From positions 1 through 23,372 of the forward strand of contig VGYW01000090.1 of NCBI GenBank assembly GCA_016872875.1: a DNA stretch of 23,372 bases. The letters run 5' to 3'. Under the pieces are notes generated by a model. That model was given only the letters and a program-made list of their open reading frames with translations, was not told where the DNA came from and did no database searches. This document shows positions 18,927 through 23,372 of the stretch, one piece after another (the stretch's first letter is position 1; every line of letters begins with the position of its first letter). Position numbers and translations under genes: made by a program. The stretch is from Planctomycetota bacterium. Its GTDB lineage: Bacteria; Planctomycetota; PUPC01; DSUN01.

Positions 18927-21113
18927 TCATTTCTCGAAGGCTAGCTTCCACTCTACGGCCTTAGTGGCGGAGGGGACGATGCGGACAGTCGCGGTTTCCT
19001 GCTGGCTGGCGCCCTCGGCCTTCTCGCCGGCGACCTCGGCGCTCCGGAGGCGGAATCCCTGCGGGAGATGCACGGTGAGCACATAGGGGTCGCCGCCGAC
19101 GACCGCGCTCTTGCCAGACAGGGTCTTGCGCCGGGCATTCCAGGCCTCGTCGAGCAGGCACACGCCGCCCTGCGAGAGGTGGCGGGTGGTCGAGAGCACC
19201 CAGGGATGCGGCCGAGCCTCGCGGATGGCGAAGACCTGTATCGCGCGGCTCGAATCCAGCGCGGGCGCCTTGAACGAGCCTTTGCACCGGCCGAGGAACG
19301 TCTGCGTCCAGAACTCGAACACGAGATACTCGCGGTCGTCCGCCAGCCCGAGGTCGGCGAACTTCACTTCCTGCTCCGGCGCGCCCTTCCCGCCCCAGTC
19401 GAACTGCGCCAAGACCGACCAGTGCTCGAAAGGCCGGTCAATCTCCTGCAGCCACCACGTGCCGTTTCCGCCGCCATCGTAGAGCTGTCCCGGAACCGTG
19501 AAGAGTACCGGCGCACTGCGCTTCATGCCCTCGAGGTTAGCGTCGTCCCTGTAGACCTCCGCCTTGTCGCTGACCAGCAGCATGCTCCCGGCCATCGCCA
19601 CCACGGCAGGGCGCAGGAGCGTGTCGGTGGGCGCGGCTTGCGCGCCGAAGGTCGTCATCGTGACTCGCTCTCCCTTCCGGTCGGGCAGGACGTCGCAGTG
19701 GTCTGGGTCGCCGCGCCATACCACGCCGTTGGTGGAGCTGTTCCCCAGCAGCGTGTTCCACTGGAACCCGTCGCTGCCCAGGCGGCAGCCGTCCGCCAGC
19801 CCGATCGAGCACCGGCCCGGCCCCACGCCCCAGCACGTCAGGATGAAGATGTCCTTGCCGAGTTCCTCGCGAGCCGCCTGATCCCAGGCGCGTAGCGACT
19901 GCTCGGGCGTCGAGCCGATTCGCTTGAAGTGGTCGGCTGCCGGCTTCTCCCTGTCGGAGTGCAGCATGTCACCCGCGCCGTCAATCTTCACGTAGTCCCA
20001 GCCCTGCTTCTTCAGCTCGCGGAAGAGCGGCCGGACCAGGGCGTCCACGGCTTCCTTGCTCGTCGTGTTCAGCGTCCAGATTCCGTAGCCGCCCTGGTAG
20101 ATCGAGCCGTCGGCCTTGGTCACGAACCACTCAGGGTGTTCCTTGCCGATCTTGGGCAGGTAGCGGTCAACATAGGATCGGTACACGCGATGGACCCAGA
20201 TGCCGGGGGACATGCCGGCGGACCTGATCTTCTTCACCGCGGCCTCGGCGCCGCCGGGGAACTTCTTCGCGTTCCATTCCAGGAAGGACCGCGGCCCCCC
20301 GCCTCCGCCGCAGTAGCCGGCATCGAGCTGGAGGTGCTTGTAGCCGAAGTCAGGGAGCTTCTTCGCGACGAACACATCCACCAGCGAGTCCAGGACTTGT
20401 TGACTGATGCCATCGCGGTAGGGCCACCACGAGCAATAGCCGGTGACCGAACCCTTCCACACCTGATAGGTCCACGGCTCGAAGTACTCGAGGCCGCGGT
20501 GCTTCTGGTAGAACCGGGGCAGGAACACCAGTTCGATGGTAGTGCCACGGCTCTCCCAGGCGAACGTGGCGCGCTGCTTCTCCGCCGCCGTGGGCTGGAT
20601 ACGGGTCGTCCCATCCGCCGGGCCGATCAGCACCCAGTCCCAGCGGCGGTCATAGACCGCGTTGTTGCGCAGGTTGCGGCTCAGCCCGACGCTGTTGCGC
20701 ACCAGTGGGAAGCGCTTCTGCGCCTCACTGCTGGTCTCGACGGGGAACGCCTCCTCGCTGCCGGTGACAGTGCCGCGCAAGACCAGCTTCACACCTTCTT
20801 GCGGCTTGGTCAGGGCGAACTTCAGTCGCTGCTCGACCTTCTCCTTCTCGTCGCGGCTTTCCGCCGGCTGAAGCTTGATCTCCGCTCCCACCACGGCGCG
20901 GCCGGCCGCGTCCTCCGCGTCGACCCTGGCATCGAGGATCACGGTGTCGTGGTACCGGAGCCTCAGCGCCCCCCGGAGGGCGTCCCACTCTGCCGCGGCC
21001 GGGGTGTTGGGCGGTGGCTCGATGGACTCACGGGCAACAACCGAAGAAACACCGACCAGCGCAGCCATGAACCACAGGAGCGACAATCGTGGCGGGCACG
21101 CACTGGCAACCAT
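18927..21113 (-). CDS. alpha-galactosidase-like glycoside hydrolase (clan D, GH27/GH36 type), secreted
   Basis: A 728-residue protein with a signal peptide (LSLLWFMAALVGVSSVVA). An N-terminal beta domain (about 30-215) precedes a TIM barrel with TGYCSWWPYRDGISQQ, KHLQLDAGYCGG and WDYVKIDGAGDM. D378 in KIDG is the expected nucleophile and D448 in CRLGSDGFQ the expected acid/base. A C-terminal beta domain follows. Family members release alpha-galactose or related residues from oligosaccharides and glycans with retention. The start at 21113 was chosen because TAGGAGG lies seven bases upstream and a signal peptide follows directly. It begins 50 bases after the GH32 stop, with no room for an obvious promoter, so the two genes probably share a transcript. 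Exact sugar specificity cannot be told from sequence. Confidence 0.85.
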   Translation of the reverse strand: MVASACPPRLSLLWFMAALVGVSSVVARESIEPPPNTPAAAEWDALRGALRLRYHDTVILDARVDAEDAAGRAVVGAEIKLQPAESRDEKEKVEQRLKFALTKPQEGVKLVLRGTVTGSEEAFPVETSSEAQKRFPLVRNSVGLSRNLRNNAVYDRRWDWVLIGPADGTTRIQPTAAEKQRATFAWESRGTTIELVFLPRFYQKHRGLEYFEPWTYQVWKGSVTGYCSWWPYRDGISQQVLDSLVDVFVAKKLPDFGYKHLQLDAGYCGGGGGPRSFLEWNAKKFPGGAEAAVKKIRSAGMSPGIWVHRVYRSYVDRYLPKIGKEHPEWFVTKADGSIYQGGYGIWTLNTTSKEAVDALVRPLFRELKKQGWDYVKIDGAGDMLHSDREKPAADHFKRIGSTPEQSLRAWDQAAREELGKDIFILTCWGVGPGRCSIGLADGCRLGSDGFQWNTLLGNSSTNGVVWRGDPDHCDVLPDRKGERVTMTTFGAQAAPTDTLLRPAVVAMAGSMLLVSDKAEVYRDDANLEGMKRSAPVLFTVPGQLYDGGGNGTWWLQEIDRPFEHWSVLAQFDWGGKGAPEQEVKFADLGLADDREYLVFEFWTQTFLGRCKGSFKAPALDSSRAIQVFAIREARPHPWVLSTTRHLSQGGVCLLDEAWNARRKTLSGKSAVVGGDPYVLTVHLPQGFRLRSAEVAGEKAEGASQQETATVRIVPSATKAVEWKLAFEK

Positions 21114-21163
21114 CGCTGGGCCTCCTACCCTGATGTTCAGGCAGAAGCGAACGCAAATGCCAT

Positions 21164-22684
21164 TCATGGCCAGACCGAGCCGAACCGCCAGACTTCGGCA
21201 GAGCGGACAGTTGCTGTGCCACCCGCGGCAAAAACCTCCACACCGAGGTCGTCCTGGCCGGGGTGGATGACGCGGGTGACGCATTCGCGGCCGCCGTTGA
21301 TGAATATCTCCATGGCGGACTTGTCGAGGAAGACGTGCAAGGTGAGCGTCCGTTGCTTGTCGTCGAGGGTGAGAGGCACGGGGGTGCCAGCCGCGTCGAG
21401 AACGCGACCGTCGTGCCGAAGCACGATCGCCTTCCCGCCATCGTTGGAGCGCCGCAGCTTCAGCCCGGCGGCCTTCGCGGTGCCCGGCTCAAGCTCAGCC
21501 AAGACCTCCAATGTGTCGCCCCGTGCACCCTCGATAACGTGTCCGCGGTTGTCGAGCGTGAGGTCCCTGACGCGAGTGTGTCTGCCGCGCAAGGCAGCCA
21601 ACTCGGGGGCAGGCGTCTGGATGGGGCGCCCATTGCCATCGAGCGTCAGCACGCGCGGCAGCGACATGCAGCCGTTCCAGCCCCGCCCCGCCTCGAAGCC
21701 GCTCACCCAGCCGAAGAGGATGCACCTGCCCTTGGCGTCGAAGAGGACGTTGGTGCCGTAGAAGCCGCGCTTCGTGGCGAAGTTCTCAGGGCGTTTCGGG
21801 CCGTAGGCGTGGTCGAGTGTGCCAGAGGGGCCGTTCATGTGGAACTTCATCGCGGCAGGGTCGAAGCGCCCGACCTGGTAGCTCGGAGGGTAGGTGGAAC
21901 GCAGCAGCACCCATCGGCCCTGGAGCGGGAAGAAGTTGGGGCATTCGCCCGACACGCCGTCCAGCTTCCCCGCGAACTTCCATGCGGTCAGGTCGGGGTT
22001 GAGGGCCTCGCAGACGGCGCCGCCGCTGGACTTGAAGGTGGCGAAAGTCCGCCCGCCGGCTCGGAAGAGGAACGGGTCGCTCCAGCCGGCGTTCATGTCG
22101 GCGGGCACGCCGCCCCTCCCTGCGGCCATCAGCGGGTTCTTGTCGAGCTTCCGCCAGGTGCGCAGCTCATTGTCACAGGCGATTGCGGCCCACTGCTCGC
22201 GCTTGCGGCCCTTCGCCTCGGGCACGAAGGTGTAGAAGATCATCGGCGTGCCCTGGCCATTGACGGCTACACAGCCCGAGTTGCAGCGCAACTCGCCGCG
22301 GTCCGCTGACGGCACGATGGCGATTGGCAGGTGCTCCCAGCGCACGAGGTCGCGGCTGCGGGCGTGCCCCCAGCTTGAGCCCTTGGCCCCCCAGGTGTCC
22401 CCGAAGGGGTTGAACTGGTAGAAGATATGGTAGTTGCCCTTGTGGTACAGGGCGCCGCAGATGTCATTCATCCACTGTGCCGGCGGGCGAAAATGGTAGA
22501 CCGGCCGCGTGGGGTCCTTGGCCGCCTTGGGGATGGCGGCCCGCACGGCCTCCATCGCTTGGGCGATGGCAGGGTCCTTGCAGTCCTCGCTCGAAGGCCA
22601 GACTGGCGCCTCCTCAGCCAGAGCTGCAACCACACAGAGCAGCGTGACGACGGCGCCCGCGACGGTTGCCCACGAAGTCTCCAC
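21164..22684 (-). CDS. GH32 fructan/sucrose hydrolase-like enzyme, secreted
   Basis: A 506-residue GH32 enzyme with a signal peptide (AVVTLLCVVAALA). It has a five-bladed propeller (about 60-375) and a C-terminal beta-sandwich (IVLRHDGRVLD through LHVFLDKSAMEIFINGG). Catalytic residues are visible: D74 in WMNDICG (nucleophile), D203 in WSDPFLF (transition-state stabiliser) and E247 in GECPNFFPL (acid/base). GH32 enzymes cleave terminal or internal beta-fructosides. Two motifs deviate: WMNDPNG reads WMNDICG, and the nearly invariant RDP reads SDP, so the substrate may not be an ordinary fructan. Start is GTG at 22684 with AGGGA five bases upstream; a promoter candidate lies at 22766-22738. It is the first gene of the minus-strand array and is divergent from the LamG-like gene. 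Confidence 0.88.
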   Translation of the reverse strand: METSWATVAGAVVTLLCVVAALAEEAPVWPSSEDCKDPAIAQAMEAVRAAIPKAAKDPTRPVYHFRPPAQWMNDICGALYHKGNYHIFYQFNPFGDTWGAKGSSWGHARSRDLVRWEHLPIAIVPSADRGELRCNSGCVAVNGQGTPMIFYTFVPEAKGRKREQWAAIACDNELRTWRKLDKNPLMAAGRGGVPADMNAGWSDPFLFRAGGRTFATFKSSGGAVCEALNPDLTAWKFAGKLDGVSGECPNFFPLQGRWVLLRSTYPPSYQVGRFDPAAMKFHMNGPSGTLDHAYGPKRPENFATKRGFYGTNVLFDAKGRCILFGWVSGFEAGRGWNGCMSLPRVLTLDGNGRPIQTPAPELAALRGRHTRVRDLTLDNRGHVIEGARGDTLEVLAELEPGTAKAAGLKLRRSNDGGKAIVLRHDGRVLDAAGTPVPLTLDDKQRTLTLHVFLDKSAMEIFINGGRECVTRVIHPGQDDLGVEVFAAGGTATVRSAEVWRFGSVWP

Positions 22685-22737
22685 AGGCGTCCCTGTCGAG
22701 TCAGCTTCCCCAACGAGACTTGGCCGCAGCAGGCAAC

Positions 22738-22766
22738 AGACTACCCGGCATGTGATCGCGGATCAA
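22738..22766 (-). promoter_or_regulatory. candidate promoter of the GH32 gene
   Basis: On the minus strand TTGATC (22766-22761) and TAGTCT (22743-22738) are 17 bp apart. The -35 is fair and the -10 weak, with three of six consensus bases. Position suits the GTG at 22684, with a leader of about 45 nt. A palindrome (22753-22765) overlaps the -35, so repression or activation there is possible. Confidence 0.4.
22753..22765. promoter_or_regulatory. possible operator palindrome
   Basis: TGATC-GCG-GATCA is a perfect inverted repeat of 5-bp half-sites. It overlaps the -35 of the minus-strand promoter and lies 19 bp upstream of the -35 of the plus-strand promoter, a suitable place for a regulator of both divergent genes. 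The half-sites are short and chance is possible. Confidence 0.3.
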
Positions 22767-22783
22767 GCCTCCGTCTGGCTGGG

Positions 22784-22812
22784 TTGCAGGTTCGGGCCGC
22801 ACGGTGTATGCT
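22784..22812 (+). promoter_or_regulatory. candidate promoter of the LamG-like gene
   Basis: TTGCAG (22784-22789) and TATGCT (22807-22812) are separated by 17 bp, giving a predicted start near 22819 and a leader of about 30 nt before the ATG at 22850. The same -10 hexamer occurs in the promoter at 90-118. Confidence 0.5.
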
Positions 22813-22849
22813 ACGGGCCGCCGTAAGTACCCGAAGCGGGGGCCTGGCT

Positions 22850-23372
22850 ATGCGCATCGGGAACCTTTGGTTTGCGGGCGTGGTGATGCTGAGCGCAGCG
22901 GCCAGCGCCACCGCGGGTGGCCTGGTCGCCCACTACGACTTCGCCCGCGATGGCTCTGACTCGGCCGGGCAGTTCCACGCCAAGCTCGTCGGCGGCGCGG
23001 CCGTGGTGGAGGACCCGGGCGGCAATGGCAAGGGGCCGGGCACGGTTCTGCACATGCCGACCGACGATGCCTGCGCCCACTGCGAGGCGCCGCAGCTCTC
23101 GCTCGGGGGCAGCTTCACCATCACCCTCTGGTTGAAGGCCCACCACTGGTGGCGCACGCCGGGGCCGCATGCGCCGAGGCCATCGGACATCGGGGACGAC
23201 TACGATGGCATCGTGGCCGGCCCGGGCTTCGCGCTGTCGCGGGCCTACGCCGATCTGAGGTTTGAGGTGGGCGGCCTGACAGTTTCTGTCCCTCATCGCA
23301 AACTCAGTCGGTGGCACCACATCGCTGCTGTGTACCAGCCACAGCCGCCCGACGCCAAGCGAAAGCCAGAAG
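22850..23372 (+). CDS. secreted LamG-like (concanavalin-A fold) protein, partial
   Basis: The ATG at 22850 opens a frame that runs off the window after 174 codons. Residues 1-22 (MRIGNLWFAGVVMLSAAASA, then TA) are a signal peptide. The following GGLVAHYDFARDGSDSAG, LSLGGSFTITLWLKA and LSRWHHIAAVYQP are the typical strands of LamG/laminin-G3 domains. Such domains are common in PVC secreted proteins, where they bind glycans or accompany sulfatases and glycosidases. A catalytic domain may follow outside the window. The ribosome-binding site is poor, with only a G-rich stretch upstream. It is divergent from the GH32 gene and probably part of the same carbohydrate locus. Confidence 0.75.
   Translation, partial: MRIGNLWFAGVVMLSAAASATAGGLVAHYDFARDGSDSAGQFHAKLVGGAAVVEDPGGNGKGPGTVLHMPTDDACAHCEAPQLSLGGSFTITLWLKAHHWWRTPGPHAPRPSDIGDDYDGIVAGPGFALSRAYADLRFEVGGLTVSVPHRKLSRWHHIAAVYQPQPPDAKRKPE

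Noticed and set aside
14258..19086. Two long plus-strand open frames over the GH130, esterase and transglutaminase-like genes
   Set aside because: They are shadows of minus-strand genes that carry signal peptides and catalytic motifs.

Overview
This GC-rich window looks like a bacterial chromosome segment. The mix of secreted glycosidases, parallel beta-helix, transglutaminase-like and LamG-like proteins, with no SusC/SusD pair, suggests a member of the PVC group (Planctomycetota, Lentisphaerota, Kiritimatiellota or relatives). That placement is inferred from gene content only; the window has no rRNA or other marker gene.

Left end (1-3754). A minus-strand gene leaves the window at base 1; only its first 14 codons, ribosome-binding site and promoter are present. 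A plus-strand oxidative-stress pair follows: a PerR-type Fur-family regulator with every PerR metal ligand in place, then a full-length catalase-peroxidase (katG). A REPIN-like double palindrome lies between them, and its GTAG head supplies the regulator's stop codon. A perfect 13-bp hairpin closes this unit.

Centre and right (3761-22684). Every gene runs on the minus strand. In transcription order these are a GH32 enzyme, a clan-D alpha-galactosidase-like enzyme, a secreted coiled-coil/transglutaminase-like protein, a SASA-type carbohydrate esterase, a GH130-like enzyme, an orphan gene fragment, a secreted beta-helix/propeller protein with two frameshifts, an ADP-ribosylglycohydrolase-family protein, a URO-D family protein and a large GH2 enzyme. 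The last three are tightly spaced (a 4-nt overlap and a 26-nt gap) and look like one transcript. The GH2 gene has lost its C-terminal end and runs into the relic of a ferredoxin-like gene, followed by a frameshifted two-helix membrane protein relic. Most products carry Sec-type signal peptides, so the locus appears built to dismantle fructose-, galactose- and mannose-containing or acetylated glycans outside the cytoplasm. No transporter or sugar-responsive regulator is present.

Right end (22685-23372). A divergent intergenic region with two plausible promoters and a small palindrome leads to a plus-strand, LamG-like secreted protein that runs off the window.

The points most worth a second look are the REPIN-like element, the leader resemblance between katG and the beta-helix gene, the ADP-ribosylglycohydrolase/URO-D/GH2 operon, the non-canonical GH32 and GH130 motifs, and the cluster of frameshifts and truncations. 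Those last may be real decay or sequencing/assembly error.
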